Shown: positions 35,241-44,739, counted from the first letter of the stretch. The stretch is DNA of 52,771 nucleotides from Acetobacter nitrogenifigens DSM 23921 = NBRC 105050 (GCF_000429165.1 NZ_AUBI01000020.1:1-52771), one strand, 5' to 3'. Notes: generated by a model from the sequence alone, not told the origin. Translations and numbers: made by a program.

Positions 35241-35425
35241 TTCGTTGCTCCTGATCTGAATTTGCGGATCAGTCAGGAGAATGCGAGACAGGAACGCATG
35301 CCGCCGCCCCGCCGAGGTCACTGAATCAGTGAACGCTCACGGCGAGACCGCTCTGCATATGCCTCTATAGCAAACGCACGTATATCCGGCGTTTCGATTT
35401 CAGAAAACCAGCCTATCGCAAGCTG

Positions 35426-35965
35426 TTATCGCAGAAACGGACTAACCGGAAACAAGCGCTCGCCCGCACTCTCAAAGACTGAGAGACGAAGCGAGGCGAA
35501 AAACGGCGGTCCTCGTGATGGCGGCAAAGACCGGACAATCGTGGGCGGCGCACGCGGCGCGGCGCAAAGAAGGCGCACGGCGAGCCATGCCGACGATATG
35601 CCAGGTGCGAAAGGTGAAGATTCCAGAAGGAAACTGCCGATATGCAGCAACGGGCAGAGAGGGCAGGACTCGTCATGCTGTCCGCCCGCATGACCATCTT
35701 GCGAGTGTCCGCTGCCGCCGACGCAATCGTCCTGCGCCATGGCGTGAGCGCATCCGGCAACGTCCATGCCGCTCATGCCCGCCATGGCCGAGGCAGAGCC
35801 CGCCGCCGCGATGTCGACGCCGAGTAATCGGGTGATCGCCGCGCGCGGAGTCTCCATGGGCCCAGCGAACGCCTGCAGCGCAACCTGCCCCAGAAACCCC
35901 AGCAACGTCAGCGCCAGAAGCGCCAGACGCCAGCCTCGGTCGAAAGAGAAACTCCGATACGTCAT
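35426..35965 (-). CDS. DUF2946-like Cys/His/Met-rich membrane protein
   Basis: 179 residues. One N-terminal hydrophobic segment (LALLALTLLGFLGQVALQAF), then a region rich in Met, His, Cys (AMAGMSGMDVAGC, GHSQDGHAGGQHDE) with the CPLC motif and a second hydrophobic stretch, ending in PPSRGPPF. That pattern is DUF2946, often next to copper receptors. Metal binding is likely; the job (sensing, storage, reduction) is unknown. It lies upstream of the OprC-like gene on the same strand, 185 bp apart. Confidence 0.75.
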   Translation of the reverse strand: MTYRSFSFDRGWRLALLALTLLGFLGQVALQAFAGPMETPRAAITRLLGVDIAAAGSASAMAGMSGMDVAGCAHAMAQDDCVGGSGHSQDGHAGGQHDESCPLCPLLHIGSFLLESSPFAPGISSAWLAVRLLCAAPRAPPTIVRSLPPSRGPPFFASLRLSVFESAGERLFPVSPFLR

Positions 35966-36131
35966 CGCGAGCCGCCGGAAGACCTCCGTCAGATATCACG
36001 CCTTTGTGCGTTCGATATCCTCTAGACCTCGCACCAGCGCCCGTCCACCCGACAAGAACGCGGGACAGCTTTCGTCACGCAGCGCGGACGATCCGGGCCT
36101 CTGCTCAGAATCCGACCTTGTATTTCAGGTC

Positions 36132-36743
36132 TTACGTTTCGGGGCAGAAGAGCACACGCAAGGAACGTACGCCCTGCGCGCCGTGGATCAGAACGCCTTC
36201 GATGTCCGCAGTTGCGGATGGTCCGGTCTGAAAAACAGCGTATGCGTGCTGTCGCCACTCGGGACGCCGATAGGCGTGATGGAGATTAGCGACAATTTGA
36301 GTCGGGTCGAGCAACACGATCAGATGCTGCGCCAAAAAACCTGCGGTGTTCACGATCAGCCTGCTGTCCGGCAGGCACACCGAACCGGTCTCCGCGACGC
36401 CGAACGCCGCTCGGACCACGCTGACCTCCACATCCGCCAGAGACGTCGGCAGCATGTCCGGCGTAATGGCGCGAACGCCCTGCGCGTCGTCGCCAGGCAA
36501 CTCCTTGACCGCGCTGGCGATGACGCCACGACCGGCGACCGCAGTCCTTAACGCAGCGATCGGGCTGTCCTCGCCATGCTCCAGAATTTTGCCGCCCATC
36601 GTCTCGGCCATCTTCTTGAACGCCGCAACCAGATCGGCCGGAGCGTTCGCATCGAAGAGCGGCACAACGGGAAGCGGGGCTTCGACTTTCGGACGATTGG
36701 CCCGGATGGCGGCGAAAATCGCCTCGCGGCTGCTGGCGCTCAC
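36132..36743 (-). CDS. lutC: L-lactate utilization protein LutC (LUD domain)
   Basis: 203 residues from a GTG at 36743 that overlaps the lutB stop (cGTGA). Starts VSASSREAIFAAIRANRP and shows the LUD-domain pattern with FGVAETGSVCL and a final HGAQGVRSLRVLFC (GPSATADIEGVLIHGAQG is the family signature). It works with LutA and LutB in oxidation of L-lactate to pyruvate. The longer frame to 36875 is a shadow of lutB. Confidence 0.93.
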   Translation of the reverse strand: MSASSREAIFAAIRANRPKVEAPLPVVPLFDANAPADLVAAFKKMAETMGGKILEHGEDSPIAALRTAVAGRGVIASAVKELPGDDAQGVRAITPDMLPTSLADVEVSVVRAAFGVAETGSVCLPDSRLIVNTAGFLAQHLIVLLDPTQIVANLHHAYRRPEWRQHAYAVFQTGPSATADIEGVLIHGAQGVRSLRVLFCPET

Positions 36744-38311
36744 GACGCATCTCCCCCCGTCTTGGCCGAGGGGTTGCTCCCCTTGCCTTTTTTTCCGTCC
36801 TTGCCGCGCTCGCGCTTGTACCACTGGTGAAAGGTTTCTCGCGGCGTGTGCGGCATCTCGCGACCGCGTGTCCATGTGTTCATCCGGTTATAGATGATGA
36901 ACCGGGGCAAATGCCGCAGCGCGCTGTCGGCCAGCGGCAGGCTCGCACGATACAGGCGCGGCGATGACAGGATCGCGCCTGCCGCCTTCATCATGTTTTT
37001 CTTGAACGCTGGAATCTCATGATTTTCCGAGAGCACCTTGCGCCAACCTGCGATCTGCTCGTGAATGTTGATTTTTACCGGACAGACGTTCGTGCAGCTT
37101 CCATTCATTGTGGAGGCGAAAGGCAGCGTCGAATATTTATGTCGATTGAAAGTCGGGTCGATGATCAACCCAATCGGACCCGCATAAGTAGCGCCGTAGC
37201 TCAGCCCGCCAGACCTGCGGAACACCGGACACGTATTCATGCACGCGCCGCAACGAATGCATTTCAGGGACGTCCAGAACTGCTCCATACCGAGGCGATC
37301 GGTGCGGCCATTGTCGACCAGCACGATATGCATCTCCCCGCCCATTCGCGGACCACGGAAATGCGACGTGTATTGCGTGATCGGCGAACCAAGGGCGCTG
37401 CGCGACAGAAGACGCACGAATACAGCGAGATTCTCCAGCTTGGGTATAAGCTTTTCGATGCCCATGGAGACGATATGCAGGCCCGTCGTGTTGGCCGACA
37501 GATCCGCATTGCCTTCGTTGGTGCAGACCACAACCGATCCGGTTTCCGCCACCGCGAAATTGCAGCCGGTCATGCCGGCGTCGGCACTTAGAATAAGCGG
37601 GCGTGTCGTCTCGCGCTGCTGCTCGGCAAGGTACCCGGCGTCGGCGTTGTCGGGATCGGTGCCAAGCGTGCGCGCGAAAACGGCGGCGACGTCCGTTCGC
37701 AACTTGTGCACGGACGGCACCACGACATGGCTCGGCGCTTCGTCGTCAAGCTGCTGGATACGTTCGCCCAGATCGGTCTCGATGACCTCAACGCCGTGCT
37801 CCGCCGCGTACTCGCGAAAGCCGCACTCTTCGGTGAGCATCGACTTGCTCTTGATAAGACGCTTTGCGCCCCGCGCGCGCATGATATCGACAACGATGGC
37901 GTTGTGCTCGCCCGCGTCCTTCGCCCAGTGCACCTTCACGCCATTGGCGAGTGCGTTGCGCTCGAACTTCTCAAGGTACTGATCGAGATGCGTCAACGTA
38001 TGCATCTTGATGTCGGAGGCGAGTTGCCGAAGCTCCTCCCATTCCTCGATCCCGTGCATCTGCCGGTCGCGCTTCTGACGCAAATCCCAAAGACGCTGAT
38101 CGTGCATGGCCAGATGCTGCGGCGCCGCCATGAACCGCTTCGCCGCCTCCGACTGATCAACCGGTCGGCCAGGACGGATCACCGGACCACGAGGCTGCTC
38201 CTCAGGTCCGCGTGGCGGCATCGTCACGCTGGCTCCAGCCGCATGCGTCAAATGTTCCGGCGCGCCCTCTGGCGATTTACCGGCCGGAGTCTGCGGCGTA
38301 GCGGCGCTCAT
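36740..38311 (-). CDS. lutB: L-lactate utilization iron-sulfur protein LutB
   Basis: 523 residues from the ATG at 38311. An N-terminal ~60-residue Pro/Gly-rich extension precedes the LUD domain (KRLIKSKSMLTEE, GCNFAVAETGSVV). Two ferredoxin-type clusters follow: CIRCGACMNTCPVF and CTNVCPVK. The C-terminal region ends in a Lys/Gly-rich tail. Overlaps of 4 bases with lutA and lutC show one operon. Full-length family members are about 470 residues, so the N-terminal extension and C-terminal tail are somewhat longer than usual. Confidence 0.94.
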   Translation of the reverse strand: MSAATPQTPAGKSPEGAPEHLTHAAGASVTMPPRGPEEQPRGPVIRPGRPVDQSEAAKRFMAAPQHLAMHDQRLWDLRQKRDRQMHGIEEWEELRQLASDIKMHTLTHLDQYLEKFERNALANGVKVHWAKDAGEHNAIVVDIMRARGAKRLIKSKSMLTEECGFREYAAEHGVEVIETDLGERIQQLDDEAPSHVVVPSVHKLRTDVAAVFARTLGTDPDNADAGYLAEQQRETTRPLILSADAGMTGCNFAVAETGSVVVCTNEGNADLSANTTGLHIVSMGIEKLIPKLENLAVFVRLLSRSALGSPITQYTSHFRGPRMGGEMHIVLVDNGRTDRLGMEQFWTSLKCIRCGACMNTCPVFRRSGGLSYGATYAGPIGLIIDPTFNRHKYSTLPFASTMNGSCTNVCPVKINIHEQIAGWRKVLSENHEIPAFKKNMMKAAGAILSSPRLYRASLPLADSALRHLPRFIIYNRMNTWTRGREMPHTPRETFHQWYKRERGKDGKKGKGSNPSAKTGGDAS

Positions 38312-39051
38312 GCCCGCGATCCGTTCAGAATCTGGGAAATATGAATGTATTTCTGGCCCAACTGCAATCGCCGCGCACATCCCTCCTGATGCATCAGGCA
38401 GGAACTGTCAGACGACGTGACGTAATCAGCGCCCGATCGGGCCTGATCACGGGCCTTGTCCTGCCCCATGCGAGAAGAAATCCCCTCCTCGAACACCGAA
38501 AAGGTGCCGCCGAAGCCACAGCATTCATCAGGGCGAGCGATATCTACGAACTCAAGCCCCCGCACCTTTCCAAGCAGATCTTTTGGCTTGGAGAAACGCT
38601 CGTTCCGAAGCTCCGACATGCTGGCGATGCTCAGACCGCGCAGGGCGTTGCAATTATTATGCAGCGCTACCTTATGTGGAAACTCAGCCCAGGGAAAAGC
38701 ATCGACTTTCAGAATGTCGTGCAGAAATTCGACCAGTTCGAAAGTCTTGGCGCGGACTGCCGTCACTTCCTCAGTCTGTTCGAGGGCCGTGAAATTACGC
38801 CGCACCTGATTCACGCAGCTGCCGGAAGGCGCCACGATATAATCGTATTCGGAGAAATTTTTGACGAAGAGTTCTTCGGTGGCCCGCGATTCCTCGTGGC
38901 AACCGGTATTGGTCATCGGCTGACCACAACATGTCTGATCAAACGGGTAATCGACGTCGAGACCGAATCGCTCAAGCAATTCCAGCGTCGCCTGACCGAC
39001 CTCTGGATGAAACGCGTCGACGTAACACGGCACGAACAGCCCAACTCGCAT
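38308..39051 (-). CDS. lutA: L-lactate utilization Fe-S oxidoreductase LutA
   Basis: 247 residues with two CCG domains: FDQTCCGQPMTNTGC and DECCGFGGTFSVF, each binding iron-sulfur or heterodisulfide-type ligands. First gene of lutABC, which replaces classical lactate dehydrogenase for growth on L-lactate. Start is ATG 39051; the ORF could begin one codon earlier at TTG but ATG is preferred. A near-palindromic site lies 58-73 bp upstream. Confidence 0.94.
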   Translation of the reverse strand: MRVGLFVPCYVDAFHPEVGQATLELLERFGLDVDYPFDQTCCGQPMTNTGCHEESRATEELFVKNFSEYDYIVAPSGSCVNQVRRNFTALEQTEEVTAVRAKTFELVEFLHDILKVDAFPWAEFPHKVALHNNCNALRGLSIASMSELRNERFSKPKDLLGKVRGLEFVDIARPDECCGFGGTFSVFEEGISSRMGQDKARDQARSGADYVTSSDSSCLMHQEGCARRLQLGQKYIHISQILNGSRA

Positions 39052-39108
39052 CAACCCACCCTCTTTGCGACCATAACATCAGCGCGTCTTTGAAGATACG
39101 CACCTCTT

Positions 39109-39124
39109 TGACCACTTCTGGCCA
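39109..39124 (-). promoter_or_regulatory. Possible operator upstream of lutA
   Basis: TGACCACTTCTGGCCA, an imperfect palindrome (TGnCCA....TGGnCA). GntR-type regulators of lactate operons bind sites of related form, so control of lutABC is conceivable. Only a pattern match. Confidence 0.25.
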
Positions 39125-39294
39125 CACTGCATGACACTAGCGCAATATGGCCGTCTCGGAAGGCCGACTATCCATGCGCAGTGATCATGCAGACGAGGCA
39201 AATATAGGGGAGGTGATAAAACTCGCGAGAGGACTGGATAAACGCGGTCGAAAATCTGGCTCAGAATTGGCGAGCCTCGCGATCACCGTAACGT

Positions 39295-39322
39295 GCTCCG
39301 GGGCCGCGAGCCGCCCCGGAGC
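39295..39322 (-). terminator. pdc terminator
   Basis: GCTCCGGGGC (39295-39304) and GCCCCGGAGC (39313-39322), perfect 10-bp stem with 8-nt loop, 11 bp beyond the pdc stop. Confidence 0.7.
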
Positions 39323-39332
39323 CAGACCCGAC

Positions 39333-41018
39333 TTACGCCTTGGCGGGCGGACGGCTGTTCGCGGCGGCGACCTTCTTGCCCCAGCGAACCAGCATGTCGG
39401 TGCAATCTGTCTGACCGATATGGCACTCGATCAGGGTCGGGCCACGCGTGTTGGCCTTGGCCTTCTCGATCGCCTCGGCCAGCTCCGCGCCGTTATGCGC
39501 ATGCAGGCCCAGACCATGCCCCTCGCCCGCGTTGAACGCGTCGATCAGGCCTGCGTAGTCCCAGTTCTTGATGTAGTTGTACGGACCGTCATGAATCTTG
39601 ATTTCGATGACATAGCCACGGTTGTTCACCAGAAAGATGATGACCGGAACTTCGTAGCGAACCATCTGCGCCACTTCCTGCGCCGTCAGCTGGAACGAGC
39701 CGTCTCCGACCATCAGCACATGACGACGATCCGGCGCTGCGTATGCGCCGCCAAGCGCAGCCGGGACGGACCAGCCGATGCTGCCCCACTGCATTTCGCT
39801 CTCGACCTTGGCGCCGCCCGGCAGATTCATGCGGACCGCGTTGAACCAGCTGTCGCCGGTCTCGGCCGTCAGGGTGGTGTTGCCGTCGACCAGAGCGTTG
39901 ATCTGGCGCGCCATCTCGTCATTCGTCAGCGCCGCATCAGGCTTCGACGCAGGAATGACATCCGGCGCGGGCTTCGCAGTCTGTCCGGTCGCCGGACGAC
40001 GCGGCGCGCTCTCGGCCAGCGCAGACACGAAGGCGCCCAGATGGAAACCGGCGTAGCTGCGGCCATCGACGGTAACTTCGTTCAGGTCGGCGAGCAGCGT
40101 GTCTTCCGGCTTCGGACGGGACTGCCATCCCACTGTCGCATAATCGTTGAAGATCGGCGCGAGGCAGATCACGCCGTCCGCGCTCTCCACCAGTTCCTGC
40201 GCGCCCATCGTGCTGATCTCGCCCCAGTAAACGCCCCGGAACAGCGGATGATCCTCAGGGAAGAAGCTCTTCGCGGCGCCCATGACAGTGACTGCGCAGC
40301 CAACGCGCTCGGCCAACGCCACGATCGGTTCAAGCGAGCCCAGCGTGCGAACGCGGCTGCCGACAAGGATGACGACCTTTTCGCGAGCAGAAAGGAACTC
40401 GCCTGCGGCTTTCACGGCGGCGTCAAGGCTCACGCGGTCCGGCGTCGCTTCGGCCAGAAGGCTGGAAACCGGTCCCGGACGCACGCAGGGAGCGGCGGCG
40501 AGATTGCAGGGAATTTCGATATAGGCAGGCTTGCGCAGACGCAGCGCCGTGCGAATTGCGTGGTCGATCTGGGCCGGCGCATTCTCGGCCGAATGGATCA
40601 CTTCCGCCGCGCAGGTGACGTGGCTGACCATCTCCATCTGATAGCCGTAATTGGTCGTGCCGATCGTGTGATGCAGGATATGGCCGCTGCCCTGATCGTT
40701 GGTGTTCGGGCCGCCCGAGATGAAGATAACCGGAAGGCTCTCGGCGTAAGCGCTGCCGATGGCGTTCACGGCGGACAGGGCGCCGACGTTGAACGTAACG
40801 ATCATCGCTGCGGCGCCGTTGGCGCGCGCATAACCTTCAGCCGTGTAGCCGCAGTTCAGCTCATTGCAGCTGTAGATCTGACGGGTCGAACCCTCTTCCA
40901 GAAGCTGATCCAGAAGGACGAGGTTGAAATCGCCTGCGACGGCGAGATGATCCTTAAGGCCGATCTGCCCGAGACGCGCGGACAGGTAATGCCCGACGGT
41001 GAATTTCTCTGTTGTCAT
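39333..41018 (-). CDS. pdc: Pyruvate decarboxylase
   Basis: 561 residues; ThDP-dependent, converts pyruvate to acetaldehyde and CO2. Bacterial PDC is rare and typical of acetic acid bacteria and Zymomonas. Visible: the ThDP-activating glutamate in CNELNCGYTAEGYA, the active-site histidine pair in GHILHHTIG, and the Mg/ThDP motif GDGSFQLTAQEV ending in NNRGYVIE. Acetaldehyde could be oxidised to acetate or handled by alcohol dehydrogenase. AGGGAG precedes the ATG. A perfect 29-bp palindrome lies ~100 bp upstream. Confidence 0.97.
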   Translation of the reverse strand: MTTEKFTVGHYLSARLGQIGLKDHLAVAGDFNLVLLDQLLEEGSTRQIYSCNELNCGYTAEGYARANGAAAMIVTFNVGALSAVNAIGSAYAESLPVIFISGGPNTNDQGSGHILHHTIGTTNYGYQMEMVSHVTCAAEVIHSAENAPAQIDHAIRTALRLRKPAYIEIPCNLAAAPCVRPGPVSSLLAEATPDRVSLDAAVKAAGEFLSAREKVVILVGSRVRTLGSLEPIVALAERVGCAVTVMGAAKSFFPEDHPLFRGVYWGEISTMGAQELVESADGVICLAPIFNDYATVGWQSRPKPEDTLLADLNEVTVDGRSYAGFHLGAFVSALAESAPRRPATGQTAKPAPDVIPASKPDAALTNDEMARQINALVDGNTTLTAETGDSWFNAVRMNLPGGAKVESEMQWGSIGWSVPAALGGAYAAPDRRHVLMVGDGSFQLTAQEVAQMVRYEVPVIIFLVNNRGYVIEIKIHDGPYNYIKNWDYAGLIDAFNAGEGHGLGLHAHNGAELAEAIEKAKANTRGPTLIECHIGQTDCTDMLVRWGKKVAAANSRPPAKA

Positions 41019-41116
41019 GAAAGACGCTCCCTGTCCTTGCGTTGATCCCCGGCGGGATCGACATCTGCGTGGAGTGTGGCGTCGTCGGTCTCATCTTACT
41101 ACTATATGGAAATCGC

Positions 41117-41145
41117 ACGATCCATATCCACTGCATATGGATCGT
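41117..41145 (-). promoter_or_regulatory. Perfect 11-bp inverted repeat upstream of pdc
   Basis: ACGATCCATAT (41117-41127), 7-nt spacer, ATATGGATCGT (41135-41145). A possible -10 (TATAGT on the minus strand, 41106-41101) follows, so the repeat sits where the -35 should be; no good -35 is seen. That is the expected layout for a regulator-dependent pdc promoter. Confidence 0.5.
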
Positions 41146-41307
41146 TGTCCACCTCCGGCTGGCCTGACGCGCAAAATCCGGCGACCCACCGCCGTCGCGC
41201 GACCGTGAACGGAGTACGACGTAACCACAGGCTCAGATTGATGACGCCGAAGCGGCGCGGAAAGTTCCGCCTGTTTCGACGCCCTCAATCAGACGCGCCT
41301 CCCGCTC

Positions 41308-41772
41308 TCAGGCCCGAACAATACGGGCTGCGTAACATCCTCGTTTCGCATAATGTACGTGAAGATAAGACACGTCGGGATTGGCAAAGAAATGCTCAAT
41401 TAGCGGCGGCAGATTAGCCCCTTCGGCGGGATCGGCGTCGATAATCTCGCCTGCCACATTGAACGCCCGCAGCGAAATCATACGTATTTTTACGGCTTCG
41501 GGGATCGTGTCGATTATGTTGGCCGCGCGCGCTGCGCCTTCCTTAATGAAAATGGCGTGCCGCGACCGGTACGGCGTCACGGCGGGCTGATGCTCGTAAT
41601 TGAGCAGAATGGCGCTTTCCCCGATTTCAAGATCACGAATTTCGATGCGATCGGGAAATCCCGGCTGGGCGTCAACCACGCACCGCCTTGCGCCGATCAC
41701 TGACAGTTCCTCATCCGAAAGTCTGGAAAGCCACGTGAACTCGCTCGCGTCGAGCCCTTGAATGCAGAACAT
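41308..41772 (-). CDS. DUF1203 family protein
   Basis: 154 residues. Matches DUF1203: start with FxI.GL...F, then CVVDAQPGFPDRIEIRD, ILLNYEHQPAVTPYRSRHAIFI, RMISLRAFNV and a C-terminal VSYLHVHYAKRGCYAARI. No enzymatic role is known. The ATG at 41772 fits the family N terminus. It is transcribed toward pdc but is separated from it by the palindrome region. Confidence 0.82.
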   Translation of the reverse strand: MFCIQGLDASEFTWLSRLSDEELSVIGARRCVVDAQPGFPDRIEIRDLEIGESAILLNYEHQPAVTPYRSRHAIFIKEGAARAANIIDTIPEAVKIRMISLRAFNVAGEIIDADPAEGANLPPLIEHFFANPDVSYLHVHYAKRGCYAARIVRA

Positions 41773-42099
41773 ATGCGCCTCCTTTTCTGGCGCTATGGTT
41801 CTGACGGCTCGCAGGTGTTTCTACGCTCCGAATCTTGCGATCAAATTACATTAACCACGTGCGGTTTTAGTCCGCAGTAGATACGCTGGATTTTCAGGCT
41901 TCACACAACGGCCCGGAGAACAGACGTTCACAGGAGAATAAGGAAGGAAATTCGACCCGACGACGGACGCCCCTCCTGCGCCCTGCTCTTCGGAGCGCAA
42001 TAGGCTGCGGGGGAAAAAACCGCGCATCGGCGACAGGAAGAAGCACTCCCGCCAAACCGGAACGCCGGTTGGCGGGAGCGGAAGAACCGAACGAGCGGT
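41773..42099. other. 327-bp intergenic region before the DUF1203 gene
   Basis: Contains the aldolase terminator (42046-42078, listed separately). The middle has an AT-rich piece (~41835-41885) that may hold the DUF1203 promoter. Nothing else recognised. Confidence 0.4.
42046..42078 (-). terminator. Aldolase gene terminator
   Basis: CTCCCGCCAAACCGG and CCGGTTGGCGGGAG pair with one bulge around an AACG loop, 22 bp beyond the stop, followed on the minus strand by TGCTTCTTCC. Confidence 0.75.
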
Positions 42100-42996
42100 T
42101 CAGACCTTTTCGACGGACGCCGTGTAGATCTTGTCGATCGCGGTCTTCAGGGCCGCGTCGAACTCCGCATCGCTCATCGAGACCTTCAGGTCGCCGACCA
42201 GCGCACGGGAGAAACTGGCGATCAGACCGTGATTCGCGGCCAGACGCTCGCACGCTTCATCCAGCGGGTAACCGCCAGACAGCGTCACGACCCGCTCGAC
42301 GCGCGGATGCTTGACGAGGTCCAGATACAGGTCCGGCACATCGGGGATCGTCAGCTTCAGCATGACCTTGTAATCACCCGGCAACGCGTCGAGCCCCTTG
42401 AGCAGCTCTTCGCGCAGGATCGCTTCCGCGCCCTTCTTGTCCGGGCTCTTGATCAGCACTTCGGGCTCAAGGATCGGCACAAGCCCATGGGCTGCGATCT
42501 GCTCTCCAAGCTTGAGCTGCTGTGCTGCGATGGCGGCGATGCCTTCGCGATCCGGCAGATTGACGACAGAACGCTCCTTGGTGCCGTAAACGCCAAGCTT
42601 CGCGGCGCGGGCGAGGAGCTCATCGAGGCCGGGGATCGGCTTCATCAGACGAACGCCGTTCTTTTCGTCCTCAAGCCCCTTGTCGACCTTCAGGAAAGGA
42701 ACAACGCCGCGATCGTTCCACAGATAGCTCGGGACAGACCTGCCCTCGACTTCCCCGTCCATGGTGCGTTCGAAGAGAATGGCGCCGATCACCTTCTCGC
42801 CCGTGAACGCCGGGGAGGTGATGATGCGACAACGCATCTCATGCATCAGGCGAAACATCTCTTCGTCGCCGGAATAGCTGCCCTCGGGGATTCCATAGAG
42901 CGCCAGCGCCCCCGGGGTCGACCCGCCGCTCTGGTCAAGCGCGGCGATGAAACCACCCTTGCTGGACATCTGCTCTTTCATCCGTTCAATGGACAT
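42100..42996 (-). CDS. fda: Class I fructose-bisphosphate aldolase
   Basis: 298 residues from ATG 42996. Schiff-base aldolase that splits fructose-1,6-bisphosphate. Near the N terminus FIAALDQSGGSTPGAL carries the phosphate/aspartate signature; the region ILEPEVLIKSPDKKGAE and KVMLKLTIPD contains the catalytic glutamate and lysine; VTLSGGYPLDEAC binds phosphate. The longer frame to 43101 has no conserved residues. AABs often lack full glycolysis, so a gluconeogenic or pentose-linked role is plausible. Confidence 0.93.
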   Translation of the reverse strand: MSIERMKEQMSSKGGFIAALDQSGGSTPGALALYGIPEGSYSGDEEMFRLMHEMRCRIITSPAFTGEKVIGAILFERTMDGEVEGRSVPSYLWNDRGVVPFLKVDKGLEDEKNGVRLMKPIPGLDELLARAAKLGVYGTKERSVVNLPDREGIAAIAAQQLKLGEQIAAHGLVPILEPEVLIKSPDKKGAEAILREELLKGLDALPGDYKVMLKLTIPDVPDLYLDLVKHPRVERVVTLSGGYPLDEACERLAANHGLIASFSRALVGDLKVSMSDAEFDAALKTAIDKIYTASVEKV

Positions 42997-43239
42997 CTTA
43001 CGTTTCTCTCTGCTGAACTCAGGATGCGTGCCGGGACATGACGTCCCGCAGATACCGGCGTCGACGGCGCGTGCCGAACGCTGAACGTCCGGGCGGGTCA
43101 CCCTTCATCGCCCACGAGCCGATGGCGCACGGAGGAGTGTCGCAGGTCCGGGCGACCTGTGTTCCGCCCCTCCGGCAAGTGCCGCAAGAATTGCACGACG
43201 CGCGCATCTTCGCCAGCGTCATGCGCCGCAAATGACGCG

Positions 43240-44739
43240 TTAATCCTGTTCGTGCTCAAGAATGCGGCGCGTCAGCTCGATGGACGGAACAGTTTCCGGC
43301 ATCATCATCGGCGGCTTGTTCCTGACCAGAAGCCAGCCCACGAACAGCATCGCTGCAATCAGTGGCGACGCCGCAATGGTGAAGACGCCTGCCGGATAAT
43401 CAAACGCCATGAGAACCACGACACCCGCGAGAAAGGCGATGGTCAGCCACGACATCGCCTGACCACCGGGCATGGGAAACGCGCTTGCCGGACGCTCGCC
43501 ACGCTTCACCAGACGTCGGTAGGCAATCTGGCTGCCAAGGATGAACATCCAGGTGGCGACAATGCCCAGGGCCGAGAAATTCAGGACGATCTCGAACACC
43601 TGCGCGGGCACGATGTAGTTAAGGCCGACGCCGATCAGATAGATCGAAACCGTCAGAAAGATGCCTCCCGACGGGACGGAACTGCGATTCAGGTGGGCGA
43701 GGAACCGAGGCGCGGAGCCCCCGACCGCAAGCGCCCGAAGAACGCGGCTGGTGGAATACAAACCGGAGTTCAGGCTGGAGAGCGCTGCCGTCAGGACGAC
43801 GATATTCATGATCGTATCAACGCCCGGAACGCCCAGCGCCGAGAAGAACGTGACGAACGGGCTGACGCCCGCGTGATACGCCGTCCACGGCAACAGGCAG
43901 ACCAGCAGCACGACGGAGCCGACATAGAACAGCGCGATACGCCAGATCACGCTGTTGATGGCCTTCGGCAGAATGGTCCGGGCGTCCGAACACTCGCCCG
44001 CCGCCGTGCCGATGAGCTCAATACCCGAATACGCGAAGACCACGCCCTGCGTCAGGATCAGCGCCGCCGCCACGCCATGCGGAAAGAAGCCGCCGTTATC
44101 GGTGATGAGATGCAACCCCGTCATATGCCCGTCCACCGGCATGCGCGAACCAAGCACCACCGTTCCGACGATCAGGAACAGCACCAGCGCCACGACCTTG
44201 ATCAGCGAGAACCAGAATTCCATCTCGCCGAAATACTTCACGCCTATCAGATTCATTCCGGTCACGATGCACAACGCGCCAAGGGCGAAGACCCATTGCG
44301 GCACGCCGCCGAAAACCGGCCAGAAATGCATGTAGAGCGCGACCGCAGTGATATCGACGATGCCGGTCATGGCCCAGTTCAGGAACGACATCCACCCGGC
44401 GACATAGGACGCCTTGTCGCCGAGAAATTCCTGCGCATAGGAGACGAAGCTGCCGCTGGTCGGGCGGTACATGACCAGTTCGCCCAGCGCACGGAGAATG
44501 AAGAACGAAAACGCGCCGCACACGAGGTAAACGATCGCAAGCGACGGACCTGCGCTCTGCAGCCGCGAGCCCGCACCAAGGAACAGCCCCGTGCCGATGG
44601 CCCCGCCTATGGCGATCATCTGAACCTGCCGGTTGCCAAGCCCCTTGTGGTAGCCTTCCTCCGTTACGCCAGCGCCCTGCGTGGCGTTTGCGGAGGATCC
44701 TTCTCCAGCCGGACTTCTGCTCACCGCGTCTCTGCTCAT
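43240..44739 (-). CDS. Amino acid permease (APC family, AnsP-like)
   Basis: 499 residues, 12 predicted membrane segments. The family start NRQVQMIAIGGAIGTGLFLGAG and GELVMYRPTSGSFVSYA mark the AAT subgroup; overall closest in memory to L-asparagine permease AnsP. FAYSGIELIGTAAGEC carries the substrate-site region. Substrate is therefore likely a neutral or amide amino acid, not proven. It lies 243 bp from the aldolase gene with nothing notable between. Confidence 0.85.
   Translation of the reverse strand: MSRDAVSRSPAGEGSSANATQGAGVTEEGYHKGLGNRQVQMIAIGGAIGTGLFLGAGSRLQSAGPSLAIVYLVCGAFSFFILRALGELVMYRPTSGSFVSYAQEFLGDKASYVAGWMSFLNWAMTGIVDITAVALYMHFWPVFGGVPQWVFALGALCIVTGMNLIGVKYFGEMEFWFSLIKVVALVLFLIVGTVVLGSRMPVDGHMTGLHLITDNGGFFPHGVAAALILTQGVVFAYSGIELIGTAAGECSDARTILPKAINSVIWRIALFYVGSVVLLVCLLPWTAYHAGVSPFVTFFSALGVPGVDTIMNIVVLTAALSSLNSGLYSTSRVLRALAVGGSAPRFLAHLNRSSVPSGGIFLTVSIYLIGVGLNYIVPAQVFEIVLNFSALGIVATWMFILGSQIAYRRLVKRGERPASAFPMPGGQAMSWLTIAFLAGVVVLMAFDYPAGVFTIAASPLIAAMLFVGWLLVRNKPPMMMPETVPSIELTRRILEHEQD

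Noticed and set aside
39147..41045. 632-codon plus-strand frame opposite pdc
   Set aside because: Antisense shadow of pdc; composition dominated by R, A, H and D, no motif.
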